The notes under the pieces are model-generated. The model had not been told where the DNA came from, ran no database searches, and worked only from the letters and a program-made list of their open reading frames with translations. This document shows, in pieces, positions 25,434 to 31,619 of a stretch of 35,272 nt of DNA. Each line of letters opens with the position of its first letter. Position 1 is the stretch's first letter. The position numbers were made by a program, and so were the translations under genes. Source of the DNA: a virus; IMG/VR virus record IMGVR_UViG_3300017746_000055, positions 1 through 35,272 of that record, one strand, 5' to 3'.

Positions 25434-25456
25434 AAGAATTGTTTTTAAAATAAGAA

Positions 25457-25472
25457 AGAGGCCGAAGCCTCT
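25457..25472 (-). terminator. cUUCGg hairpin with U-rich tail in exonuclease leader
   Basis: On the minus strand the RNA reads AGAGGC-UUCG-GCCUCU followed by UUCUUAUUUU. The stem is 6 bp with an extra-stable tetraloop. It lies 23 nt before the ATG of the RecE-like gene and downstream of the TATATTTG box at 25531. It would therefore stop transcripts from that box and from the upstream operon before the exonuclease gene, unless read-through is controlled. Confidence 0.7.
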
Positions 25473-25476
25473 ATCT

Positions 25477-25523
25477 TGTTAACCAACTAATAACTAAACC
25501 ATCGTATGAACAATGTTAACCAA
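25477..25523. repeat. paired 10-bp direct repeat TGTTAACCAA
   Basis: TGTTAACCAA occurs at 25477-25486 and 25514-25523, 37 bases apart start to start, inside the leader of the RecE-like gene. Both contain the palindrome GTTAAC. The upstream copy lies next to the promoter box at 25531, at about the expected start of transcription; this fits a pair of operator half-sites, but nothing else supports binding. Confidence 0.45.
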
Positions 25524-25530
25524 ATCGTTG

Positions 25531-25538
25531 CAAATATA
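25531..25538 (-). promoter_or_regulatory. Bacteroidota-type -7 promoter box TATATTTG (minus strand)
   Basis: CAAATATA on the plus strand reads TATATTTG on the minus strand, an exact TAnnTTTG match. It is in the 121-nt gap between the 123-aa gene and the RecE-like gene and points to the latter, leaving a leader of about 90 nt. Confidence 0.5.
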
Positions 25539-25554
25539 ATGGTTTTATTTTAAT

Positions 25555-25926
25555 CTACGCTTTTTTCATAGAAGTTTTTCCACGAGAACGATTTTTCTTC
25601 GTAGCTTCTTTTTTTACTGCTTTCTTTACAGTCTTTTCAGCTTTAGTTGTTTGCATAGCTTCACGTTGTTTTGCTTCATAATCCATTTGTTGCCAAACCA
25701 ACCTTTGAATTGTACCAGCAGCGTGAGATGCAGCTATAAAATTAGTCATCATATCAGTTCGTTGCTCATCAGTTACATTGATACCAACAGAGCTTAACAT
25801 ATCAACTAAATGATTTTCTACATGCCCTTCAAGCTGTGTAATGTTTTGACCTAAAGGTGTTTCTCTAAAAGCTTTTTCAGCCTCCATTTGTTTCTCGTCT
25901 TGAGAAATTTCTTTTACTTTTTCCAT
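25555..25926 (-). CDS. hypothetical protein with Lys-rich C-terminal tail
   Basis: A 123-aa protein. Residues 1-90 are helical and acidic (QLEGHVENHLVDMLSSVGINVTDEQRTDMM). Residues 93-123 are a strongly basic Lys/Ala/Thr tail (KTVKKAVKKEATKKNRSRGK) reminiscent of histone-like or DNA-binding tails. It is unrecognised. It lies 3 bases after the helicase gene and is followed by a 121-nt regulatory gap. A DNA-associated role next to the replication genes is plausible but not shown. Confidence 0.55.
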   Translation of the reverse strand: MEKVKEISQDEKQMEAEKAFRETPLGQNITQLEGHVENHLVDMLSSVGINVTDEQRTDMMTNFIAASHAAGTIQRLVWQQMDYEAKQREAMQTTKAEKTVKKAVKKEATKKNRSRGKTSMKKA

Positions 25927-25929
25927 AGT

Positions 25930-26904
25930 TTAAAAAGGTAAATTGTTAGAATCGAAGATTTCTGGAGTAATATTAACTTTATGAGAGTCAATAAAATCCA
26001 TGGTATTCTGTTGTAGAACATCTTCCCATACCATTTTTTGTTTGTTTAAAGATTTAAACCTACATAATCTAGGCTCAAACCTAAGAATTACAGGCTCATG
26101 ATCCTGAGTTGGGATACCCACAAGCTTCTGGAATTTTATTTTCCTTACATGCAGCTGAGTATCACTCCAATCTTCAGAGTTAGGATTCCTGTGTACAACT
26201 ATAAAGTTGTCCGTTCTGTTAGCAAACATGCCGCCCATTTCTACATCATAGTGTGATGGAGCTGGTACAGTACCGTCATCGCTTTTTTCTCTTGCAGCTT
26301 TAGTTACAGCGTGTGTTACTAAAATAAACTTTACAAAGTTCTTCTGCTTAAACCTACGAATATCAGATAAGACCTGATAGTAGTAGTCATATTTACTCAT
26401 AGACCTATTAATAGCAAGGTCATTCATAGGGTCAACATAACATCCGTCAAATTCTCCATTATCTAATTCGTCCTGGAATACATCCATTACATCATAAATA
26501 GTTGGAGTGTTAGGAAATGATACTACCTTAAAGTGTTTCATTACCCATTCACAGGCAGCATCAAATACTGACCTGTCCATCCTTTCGGATTTTGTTTTGT
26601 CTGCAGTCATCCCTATAAACATCTCTGCAAGGTCTATAACCATTTCACCTACAGGTTCATTTTCTGGACAATAACATAGCCACTTCCATTTATACTTAAC
26701 AGATGCAAGCATCATTAAATAAAATATAGCAGTAGTTTTACCAATATTGGCAAATCCTGTTATTACATCTAACTCACCTTTTCTATATGTATAATGTTTA
26801 TCAAGCCAGGGTATACCCGTAGACAACCCTTTATTGTATCCATTATTATAGACGTGATTTACATACTCTGAAATCTCTTTTTTAGAATTTATCTTATAAT
26901 CCAT
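25930..26904 (-). CDS. DnaB-type replicative helicase (RecA-fold ATPase)
   Basis: A 324-aa single-domain P-loop ATPase. Walker A is GFANIGKTT at residues 50-58, preceded by the family's STGIPWLDKHYTYRKGELDVI. The acidic strand CYVDPMNDL (Asp158) is Walker B, and LVTHA (His198) fits the motif III position. The order matches the DnaB/Twinkle C-terminal helicase domain; the N-terminal DnaB domain and a primase domain are absent, so loading or priming must come from another protein, perhaps the product of the preceding gene. The C-terminus DSNNLPF resembles the tip of single-stranded DNA-binding proteins and nearly matches the phage SSB-like tail DAGNLPF, an unusual feature for a helicase. Confidence 0.8.
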   Translation of the reverse strand: MDYKINSKKEISEYVNHVYNNGYNKGLSTGIPWLDKHYTYRKGELDVITGFANIGKTTAIFYLMMLASVKYKWKWLCYCPENEPVGEMVIDLAEMFIGMTADKTKSERMDRSVFDAACEWVMKHFKVVSFPNTPTIYDVMDVFQDELDNGEFDGCYVDPMNDLAINRSMSKYDYYYQVLSDIRRFKQKNFVKFILVTHAVTKAAREKSDDGTVPAPSHYDVEMGGMFANRTDNFIVVHRNPNSEDWSDTQLHVRKIKFQKLVGIPTQDHEPVILRFEPRLCRFKSLNKQKMVWEDVLQQNTMDFIDSHKVNITPEIFDSNNLPF

Positions 26905-26906
26905 AA

Positions 26907-27311
26907 TTAAAAGTTATAAGAGTCTAATCGATTTTTCTGAGCTTGAGCTACTTTTTTAGCTCTATCTTCTGCTTGCGCATTACTTTCTAATAAATACAAG
27001 TAATCTTCCCAGCAATTATTTGCGAGAAAGTTATTTGGGTATTTTCTGTACCTAACCTCAAAAGCTTTATGATATAAAGGGACTAATTGCATAATCGTAT
27101 CTTTTTGTTGATTATTTAATTTTTTCCATTTAGTAAAAGCATTGTGCTTAGTTTTATTAATACCATATAATTTATAGAAAGCCATAAAATCAGGTGTGTA
27201 CTCAGATGTTTTTTTTTCTTTTGGCTGATAGTCATTAACTATAGCATCCATTAAAAATTCAACATCTTTAAGTATTTTCCCTAACGTTTTCATTATCAAC
27301 TCCCGATCCAT
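26907..27311 (-). CDS. replication accessory protein, possible helicase loader
   Basis: Starts considered are ATG at 27338, 27311 and 27293. I choose 27311 (134 aa) because AAACCAAACAAC, the leader motif of this strand, is directly upstream; 27293 has a GGGAG six bases upstream and is the alternative. The central region PDFMAFYKLYGINKTKHNAFTKW, then YPNNFLANNCWEDY, matches the F-x-x-F-(W/Y)-x-x-Y ... A-x-x-x-W/F ... L-x-x-x-x-W-E-D pattern I associate with phage replication-initiation or helicase-loading proteins. It overlaps the RusA-like gene and lies 2 bases before the helicase gene, which supports a replisome role. Biochemical function is inferred. Confidence 0.55.
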   Translation of the reverse strand: MDRELIMKTLGKILKDVEFLMDAIVNDYQPKEKKTSEYTPDFMAFYKLYGINKTKHNAFTKWKKLNNQQKDTIMQLVPLYHKAFEVRYRKYPNNFLANNCWEDYLYLLESNAQAEDRAKKVAQAQKNRLDSYNF

Positions 27312-27702
27312 TGTTGTTTGGTTTATTGTTCTTGTCAATGGTTATAAAGCATCCTGCTTTTTCTTTATCGTATTCATACTTTTTAAACTTAGGAATAATC
27401 TCATCGCAGTTATCATCTTCAATCCACCCATGTATTACCATTTGGTCTTGCACGGTTTGTAGTGGATTAACGTAATCAAACTTATGTCTTGTTCCTCGTA
27501 TAAATTTAAACGATATGTTTACAGGTTTTTGCAACCCATCTATAACAGACCTAAATTCCTCAGCATACTCTTGCCAATAAGGCTTGGTATTCTTTATGTA
27601 ATTCATAACTGTCTTAGAGTGGATCATATGTTTTCCAGTCCAGCGTTTACCATTTTTAGATGATGGTGTACTGAATGGAATAAAAAATGTTCTCTTTTCC
27701 AT
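27268..27702 (-). CDS. RusA-like Holliday junction resolvase
   Basis: A 144-aa protein with the RusA layout: N-terminal strand FFIPFSTPSSKNGKR, then the acidic active-site region HKFDYVNPLQTVQDQMVIHGWIEDDNCDEI with Asp76, Asp86 and Asp96-Asp97 (pattern D-x2-N ... D-x-M/L ... G-x-I-x-D-D), and a C-terminal beta strand GCFITI. Known role: a dimeric endonuclease that cuts four-way DNA junctions made in recombination or replication. The polar tail (NNKPNNNGSGVDNENVRENT) overlaps the next gene. It has its own TATATTTG promoter box 15 nt upstream, just after the terminator of the SSB-like gene. Confidence 0.75.
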   Translation of the reverse strand: MEKRTFFIPFSTPSSKNGKRWTGKHMIHSKTVMNYIKNTKPYWQEYAEEFRSVIDGLQKPVNISFKFIRGTRHKFDYVNPLQTVQDQMVIHGWIEDDNCDEIIPKFKKYEYDKEKAGCFITIDKNNKPNNNGSGVDNENVRENT

Positions 27703-27717
27703 CTATTTGCGTTTGCA

Positions 27718-27725
27718 CAAATATA
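27718..27725 (-). promoter_or_regulatory. Bacteroidota-type -7 promoter box TATATTTG (minus strand)
   Basis: An exact TAnnTTTG match on the minus strand, ending 15 nt before the ATG at 27702 and placed directly after the U-tail of the hairpin at 27737-27769. A terminator followed by a promoter marks the start of a new transcription unit: resolvase, accessory protein, helicase and the 123-aa gene. Confidence 0.6.
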
Positions 27726-27736
27726 GGAAAATAAAA

Positions 27737-27769
27737 GCATCCCCTACTTAGCGAGCTTTTCAGGGATGC
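27737..27769 (-). terminator. intrinsic terminator after the SSB-like gene
   Basis: On the minus strand GCATCCC pairs with GGGATGC (7 bp, 19-nt loop with a small inner AGC/GCT stem) and is followed by TTTTATTTTCC. It begins 8 bases after the stop of the SSB-like gene. Confidence 0.7.
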
Positions 27770-27777
27770 ATTATTAT

Positions 27778-28134
27778 CTAGAATGGTAAGTTACCAGCGT
27801 CTTCTGTTGTGGCAGTAGCAGGCTCCGTAGAGGCTGTAGCACCATCTTTATTAGTAAAGACTTTCCAAGCAGTAAGGTCTGTGTAATACTTACCTTTATA
27901 CTCTCTTGATTCTGGTTCAAAGCTTACATCAACCGTTTGACCTACTTTATTGTATTTAACAAAGTTGTCTACTTTTTCGTTACCAAATACTGTGAATGAA
28001 ACATCCTTTGGATATTCACCACCTGTACCAATAACAAATGTTAGTTTCTTCCACTCTTTTCCAGAGGACTTAGAAACTCCTGATTGTACTTCTGTAATAA
28101 CTTTAATTGTTCCTGTGATTTGTAAATTACTCAT
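27778..28134 (-). CDS. OB-fold SSB-like protein (DUF3127 type)
   Basis: I take ATG at 28134 (118 aa, MSNLQITGTIKVI); an open frame to 28254 exists, but its first 40 residues would cover the upstream terminator and look non-coding. The sequence fits the DUF3127 OB-fold family used as single-stranded DNA-binding protein by some Bacteroidota phages: GKEWKKLTFVIGTGGEYPKDVSFTVFG, VGQTVDVSFEPESREYKGKYYTDLTAWKV. A Thr/Ala-rich linker leads to an SSB-like acidic-hydrophobic tip, DAGNLPF. Such tips recruit repair and replication enzymes. It stands alone as a unit, with terminators on both sides and a small inverted repeat in its leader. Confidence 0.75.
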   Translation of the reverse strand: MSNLQITGTIKVITEVQSGVSKSSGKEWKKLTFVIGTGGEYPKDVSFTVFGNEKVDNFVKYNKVGQTVDVSFEPESREYKGKYYTDLTAWKVFTNKDGATASTEPATATTEDAGNLPF

Positions 28135-28149
28135 AATTAATTGATTTTT

Positions 28150-28169
28150 GAGTCTGTTATATTCGACTC
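28150..28169 (-). other. small inverted repeat in the SSB-like gene leader
   Basis: GAGTC and GACTC flank ten bases (28150-28154 and 28165-28169), between the upstream terminator and the ATG at 28134. In RNA it would be a 5-bp hairpin about 15 nt before the start codon; in DNA it could be an operator. No TAnnTTTG box is seen in this 40-nt space. Confidence 0.35.
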
Positions 28170-28172
28170 GGT

Positions 28173-28230
28173 TAAAAAAAATAACAGGAGAGGACTGCAT
28201 AAACGACCAAGAATATAAAGGTCCCCTCCT
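28173..28230 (-). terminator. intrinsic terminator after the annealing-protein candidate
   Basis: On the minus strand AGGAGGGGAC (28230-28221) pairs with GTCCTCTCCT (28195-28186) through ten positions including one G-U, with a 25-nt loop, followed within 4 nt by eight consecutive U (from A8 at 28174-28181). The pairing is perfect only on the minus strand; on the plus strand the same position is an A-C mismatch. Confidence 0.7.
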
Positions 28231-28280
28231 ATTACAGTAAAAGAAATTGCCCAACTCACGCTTGGTACTCTCGAAATCTA

Positions 28281-28817
28281 CTATATCGCAGCGTTAGCCG
28301 CACTTACTAAATCCTCTTCTTGTTGAGGTGTTAGTTGGTATTTAGGCAATGCATCTAAAACTCTTTCAGGATCTGACTTAACAATATCCATCATAGACTT
28401 ATAAGTTGCAGGGTCAAGTTTCTTTTTAGGATTCTGTGACGCAGAAAAGGACGGTGCCTCATCTTCGCCAAATACTCCTTGAGAATATAGGCCTGCAAGT
28501 TTTAGAACAATACGAGACAATGCACGCTTTTCCGCCATAGCGACAGGATAAGCATTGCTATTGTTCCCAGGAGAACATTCTCCAAATGTTTCTGTATAGG
28601 CCTCTCCCATCCTACCAATTGCTTTAATTAAGCAATGTTTGTGGTCGTCTGAAAGATTAACTATATCGTAGTTTACATCTATATTATAAGCCGCCTGAAC
28701 TTTTTCAATTCCAGATCGAGTTATAATAGTATAGAACTTGTGTTTGTGTACATCCTCTGTAGTGAGGTTACACTTTTTGAATAGGTCGTTTAAGACCTCG
28801 GCTTTGGTTTTTCCCAT
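28281..28817 (-). CDS. candidate single-strand annealing protein
   Basis: A 178-aa protein. The segment FGECSPGNNSNAYPVAMAEKRALSRIVLKLAGL at residues about 78-110 is the most distinctive part: a Lys-Arg-Ala-x-x-R helix after a substrate-type loop, as in Rad52/Erf-like annealing proteins where A-x-x-D/E-K-R-A helices pack in the ring. The N-terminal half (IITRSGIEKVQAAYNIDVNYDIV) gives a strand-helix-strand start consistent with that fold. The C-terminal 60 residues are a separate helical tail. A RecE-like exonuclease in the same module makes an annealing partner expected. I cannot assign Erf, Sak or Rad52 subtype; another DNA-binding role is possible. The leader has TAAAAACCAAA before the ATG. 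Confidence 0.5.
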   Translation of the reverse strand: MGKTKAEVLNDLFKKCNLTTEDVHKHKFYTIITRSGIEKVQAAYNIDVNYDIVNLSDDHKHCLIKAIGRMGEAYTETFGECSPGNNSNAYPVAMAEKRALSRIVLKLAGLYSQGVFGEDEAPSFSASQNPKKKLDPATYKSMMDIVKSDPERVLDALPKYQLTPQQEEDLVSAANAAI

Positions 28818-28861
28818 AATTTGGTTTTTAGGAAGGTTAATAAATGGTTAAATAAATAATT

Positions 28862-28872
28862 GTGCGGAGCAC
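28862..28872 (-). terminator. possible weak hairpin before the annealing-protein gene
   Basis: GTGC-TCC-GCAC on the minus strand followed by AATTATTTATTT. Only four base pairs with a 3-nt loop, one base after the stop of the 53-aa gene; marginal as a terminator. Confidence 0.25.
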
Positions 28873-28873
28873 T

Positions 28874-29035
28874 TTACGAGCCACACGCTTCACAATCGTC
28901 ATCGTCAATTCCACACGATTCAGGTTGGTCTTCTTTGTCTGTTAAGTCAACAATCCAAGAGTCAAAAGTATTATCTCTTGATTCATCAGCTCTTTTTAAC
29001 ATTTCTCTCCAAGCTTCATGCTTTTCTTTGCTCAT
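28874..29035 (-). CDS. small acidic protein with C-terminal Cys pair
   Basis: I choose ATG at 29035 (53 aa, MSKEKHEAW), which overlaps the upstream gene by 20 bases; ATG at 29068 would overlap by 53. A helical start (WREMLKRADESRD) is followed by a very acidic end (DLTDKEDQPES, then CGIDDDDCEACGS). The three C-terminal Cys with CEAC could bind metal. Small acidic phage proteins sometimes mimic DNA or bind host factors; nothing here proves that. Unrecognised family. Confidence 0.45.
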   Translation of the reverse strand: MSKEKHEAWREMLKRADESRDNTFDSWIVDLTDKEDQPESCGIDDDDCEACGS

Positions 29036-29297
29036 CTGTTTCAGTTTTTTTCCATTCCTCTTCAGCACGAGTTTCGTACTGCATTGGATTGAAAGATTTA
29101 TATTTACTTTTTGCTATTCCGCTTATTACTATTTTAGCAAAACCCCTTAACAGAACATGCTGTTTTTTAAATACAAGTGATGACGCTACTTCTACAAATA
29201 ATTCTTGCACTACTTCTTTTACAAGCTTTTTATCAAGCTGTAAATCGTATGCAACTTCTTCGCAAATTTGGTCAATTTTTGATTTTTTCATTGGCAT
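29016..29297 (-). CDS. HU/IHF-like DNA-binding protein (diverged)
   Basis: A 93-aa protein. Residues 4-66 follow the HU pattern: KIDQICEEVAYDLQLDKKLV, a second helix VVQELFVEVASSLVFKKQ, then VLLRGFAKIVIS in place of the usual V-x-L-x-G-F-G-x-F. The beta-arm with the conserved Asn-Pro tip is missing or very short (SKYKSFNPMQY), and the final 25 residues are a charged helix. It may bend or bind phage DNA, or interact with host HU. The start is ATG at 29297, though a second Met two codons on is possible. Confidence 0.5.
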   Translation of the reverse strand: MPMKKSKIDQICEEVAYDLQLDKKLVKEVVQELFVEVASSLVFKKQHVLLRGFAKIVISGIAKSKYKSFNPMQYETRAEEEWKKTETDEQRKA

Positions 29298-29317
29298 GTG
29301 AAGATACTAATTTATGG

Positions 29318-29506
29318 TTAGTTAGACAAGTCTTTTAGCTTTACATTTAGTATGGAAATTATTACTAATAAGGCACCTATAACATAGGGTGCATACATAG
29401 CTGTAATTACCATAATCATTTGACTCATAAAAGCTAAACCTGCGTAAATTACACCTGCTTGAAACAATAGTTTTGATACAGGGTTTTCCATTATTTTTTT
29501 AAACAT
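29318..29506 (-). CDS. small two-helix membrane protein
   Basis: A 62-aa protein with two hydrophobic helices at about residues 13-34 (LLFQAGVIYAGLAFMSQMIMV) and 37-55 (MYAPYVIGALLVIISILNV) and a short charged C-terminus. Located among early small genes and far from the lysis block, so it is less likely to be a holin and may act on the host membrane or exclude other phages. It lies one base after the upstream gene's stop. No family recognised. Confidence 0.5.
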   Translation of the reverse strand: MFKKIMENPVSKLLFQAGVIYAGLAFMSQMIMVITAMYAPYVIGALLVIISILNVKLKDLSN

Positions 29507-29507
29507 A

Positions 29508-29858
29508 CTATAAGTTATTAAATGTTAAAAATCTGAAGACTTTGTTTCGAGTCCATTTCATACCGTTAAACTCTCTGTGCCACTTCAGTTCAGCACCTTT
29601 CAATTCTATAACTACATAACCTTGTTTAGCGTGTATTGCATCCTGGAGCAATAGTTTACCGTATCGTTTTTTAACTTCTCCGTGTAAACCTTGCAACCTA
29701 GGAGTCATACCCGTATTCTTGTTTATGCGTTCTAGACGCTTTATCCATATGTCAGAGTTACACTTCGCAGGAATTTTAGAGTCGTATATCAATACGCTTT
29801 CTATTTCTGCTTGACGTAACGCTGCTTCATATGTCAAAGCAATAGCTTCTATTATCAA
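29508..29858 (-). CDS. hypothetical protein
   Basis: A 116-aa basic protein with mixed alpha/beta character, unrecognised. Helical N-terminus (EAIALTYEAALRQAEIESVLIY), basic middle (IWIKRLERINKNTGMTPRLQG, VKKRYGKLLL) and beta-like C-terminus (GYVVIELKGAELKW, KVFRFLTFNNL). The basic charge is compatible with nucleic-acid binding. The start overlaps the stop of the upstream gene by four bases (ATGA type), showing translational coupling. Confidence 0.5.
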   Translation of the reverse strand: MIIEAIALTYEAALRQAEIESVLIYDSKIPAKCNSDIWIKRLERINKNTGMTPRLQGLHGEVKKRYGKLLLQDAIHAKQGYVVIELKGAELKWHREFNGMKWTRNKVFRFLTFNNL

Positions 29859-30073
29859 AACGTAAAGTGTTCATTTTTACCCTTAACGTTTTTATAGCCA
29901 AATATAGCTCCAGGACCATTACCTTCGTAATCCATAGATGGATATATTACACTCCCGTCATCAAACACTAAAGCTTTAATGTTGTCTGACTGGGAATAAT
30001 AATCCCAACCTTCGTTGTCTATTTCCTTTTGTGTCATGTTTCTGACATCTACTAATTGTGTTCCTATTTTCAT
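29855..30073 (-). CDS. hypothetical small protein
   Basis: A 72-aa soluble protein with a beta-rich pattern: MKIGTQLVDVRNMTQKEIDNEGWD, then IKALVFDDGSVIYPSMDYEGNGPGAIFG. The MTQKEIDNEGW and VFDDGSVIYPS segments look familiar from other marine phages, but I know no function. It overlaps its neighbours on both sides by four bases, so it belongs to the tightly coupled early cluster. Confidence 0.5.
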   Translation of the reverse strand: MKIGTQLVDVRNMTQKEIDNEGWDYYSQSDNIKALVFDDGSVIYPSMDYEGNGPGAIFGYKNVKGKNEHFTF

Positions 30074-30270
30074 AATAAAAGTGTTGATTTAATAAAATAA
30101 GCTATTATTACAAGACTCCAGCTTAATATAAAATGCCTGTTATCTATGTAACCTTCACCATCGTTTATTCCGTCTATTGTAGCGTTAGATACGTCTACTA
30201 GAAACATCATTGTTTGGTATATAGCAAGAGCCAATACTAAACAAAAAATTGCGTTTATCGTGATTTCCAT
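30070..30270 (-). CDS. small membrane protein
   Basis: A 66-aa protein with a hydrophobic N-terminal helix (INAIFCLVLALAIYQTMMFLV) and a second one at the C-terminus (FILSWSLVIIAYFIKSTLLL), separated by an acidic loop (IDGINDGEGYIDNR). It overlaps the upstream gene by 16 bases and the downstream gene by four. Function unknown; an early membrane protein could affect host physiology or superinfection. Confidence 0.5.
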   Translation of the reverse strand: MEITINAIFCLVLALAIYQTMMFLVDVSNATIDGINDGEGYIDNRHFILSWSLVIIAYFIKSTLLL

Positions 30271-30638
30271 TCTTCGTTTACTTTATTTATTACTTCATTA
30301 ATATGTACGGTTTCTTTTTTACCTTGTTTATACTCTTCCATGTGTAGAGCTTCAGATACAGCATCTAAATCTTGATGCGGTACTTCTTCTACTGCAATAC
30401 GAGAAAGGTCATATACATCATCTACTAAGTCAGTTGCAAGCGGTGCAATTCTATGGTTTGATCTATATGCAAAGTATTTACCCTTTTCGTCTATCCTTAT
30501 AGATACAGGAACATAACCTTTCGGTGTAGAAAAGTTTTTTATGTCTTCTGGTGTTAACAATATGTCAATGCCAGCGTTATTGTTTTTATCCATTATAGGA
30601 TTAACAATTCCTTTTGCAAATTTGATTTGTTTGTTCAT
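30255..30638 (-). CDS. hypothetical protein
   Basis: A 127-aa soluble protein, unrecognised. The first half is beta-like (AGIDILLTPEDIKNF, YVPVSIRIDEKGKYFAYRS), the second half helical and acidic (DLVDDVYDLSRIAVEEVP, HINEVINKVNEEW). The ATG at 30638 is preceded by TTAAAAACCAAAATCA, the clearest example of this strand's leader motif, which supports the start. Confidence 0.5.
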   Translation of the reverse strand: MNKQIKFAKGIVNPIMDKNNNAGIDILLTPEDIKNFSTPKGYVPVSIRIDEKGKYFAYRSNHRIAPLATDLVDDVYDLSRIAVEEVPHQDLDAVSEALHMEEYKQGKKETVHINEVINKVNEEWKSR

Positions 30639-30662
30639 TTGATTTTGGTTTTTAATTAATAA

Positions 30663-30884
30663 TTAGATGCACCAGCATCCGTCTTCGGTTTCTTTTAATA
30701 TGTAATAATCTTCAGCATCTTCTTTGTCAAGAAATTGAATACCATTAACTACAAGATCATCTATATTTAATGTGTTTAAATCTACATCTGTTTCAAGTAG
30801 ATAATCCATAAGTTCTTCATAATACTCGTTGTCTATATCTACACAACAAGACATCATAAGTCTGTTTAAATTAAACTGCTTCAT
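30663..30884 (-). CDS. hypothetical acidic small protein
   Basis: A 73-aa strongly acidic protein (DIDNEYYEELMDYLLETDVDLNTLNIDDLVV) with a C-terminal Cys pair (GCWCI) and another CC near residue 13. The helix-rich acidic composition recalls DNA-mimic or protein-binding early phage proteins, but no family is recognised. It starts one base after the Api92-like gene's stop. Confidence 0.5.
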   Translation of the reverse strand: MKQFNLNRLMMSCCVDIDNEYYEELMDYLLETDVDLNTLNIDDLVVNGIQFLDKEDAEDYYILKETEDGCWCI

Positions 30885-30885
30885 A

Positions 30886-31608
30886 TTAGTTGTATTTAAT
30901 TTCAGTTATTGATTCACATTCCTGCTTACATTTGGGGCAGGTTTCCCAGGTTTCTTTATCGTTTTCTTCACACCACTCTTCGTGACTGTCGCTGTTTACA
31001 TCTTCGTTACAGCATTCGCTTAAGTATATTAGCTCACCTTCGTGGTCATAAAACTCGCTGTCAGGATCAGAACCCATGGTTCCTGCGAAGCCCATACCTT
31101 CTTCTTGGTATTCCATTTCTATGTATAGCTCAGGAAACTTTTCGCACATTGCCATTATTACAGGTGTTGGTGGTGACCAAGCTGTAGTAAAGCTAACTTG
31201 AAATGATTCAGGTTCTACATTACTTATATAACCGTCATATGCATTCCACTTAGTTCCCCAGTAATGATAAGACCATTCATACCAATCTCCAAAGCCATAT
31301 TTTTCTACATTGCTTTTGTAGATTTTAGCTTCTTCAAGATCTTTTTCTGTAAGATTAGGATAGTCTCCTCCAGGACCCATATTGGCTTTACCTTCCAAGA
31401 CTTCTAAACCTCTTCTTACGCCAGAGCCAGATGTTATATCTAAGCTCTTAGGTCTAAAGATAAAGTCGTTAAAGTCAAAGACTCTACCTTCTTCGTCATA
31501 ACTATCAGAAGCGTCTTTTTCAGGCATAACTGATAAGCTGTCGTAAAACTTTTTCATGTCTTCTTTTTTACCTGATACTGTCAGGTAATTACTACAATGA
31601 TTTGGCAT
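30886..31608 (-). CDS. Api92-like protein with C-terminal zinc ribbon
   Basis: A 240-aa protein of the Api92-like family (ferredoxin-like fold). Hallmarks are MPNHCSNYLTVSG at the start, a YEWSYHYWGTKW segment near residues 111-122, FTTAWSPPTPVI near 141-152, and GMGFAG near 172. The C-terminal 45 residues add Cys-rich spacing CC ... C ... CPKC ... C, suggesting a zinc ribbon. The family is widespread in phages and plasmids without a settled function. The start is supported by the family-typical N-terminus; the leader reads AACTAAAAACT. Confidence 0.75.
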   Translation of the reverse strand: MPNHCSNYLTVSGKKEDMKKFYDSLSVMPEKDASDSYDEEGRVFDFNDFIFRPKSLDITSGSGVRRGLEVLEGKANMGPGGDYPNLTEKDLEEAKIYKSNVEKYGFGDWYEWSYHYWGTKWNAYDGYISNVEPESFQVSFTTAWSPPTPVIMAMCEKFPELYIEMEYQEEGMGFAGTMGSDPDSEFYDHEGELIYLSECCNEDVNSDSHEEWCEENDKETWETCPKCKQECESITEIKYN

Positions 31609-31619
31609 AGTTTTTAGTT

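Noticed and set aside
28135-28254. N-terminal extension of the SSB-like gene (40 more residues from an ATG at 28254)
   Set aside because: It would encode an odd sequence across a U8-tailed terminator and inverted repeat; the family starts at the ATG at 28134.
28860-29301. Plus-strand frames opposite the HU-like and acidic small genes
   Set aside because: Hydrophobic low-complexity translation of antisense DNA; the minus-strand genes tile the region without gaps.
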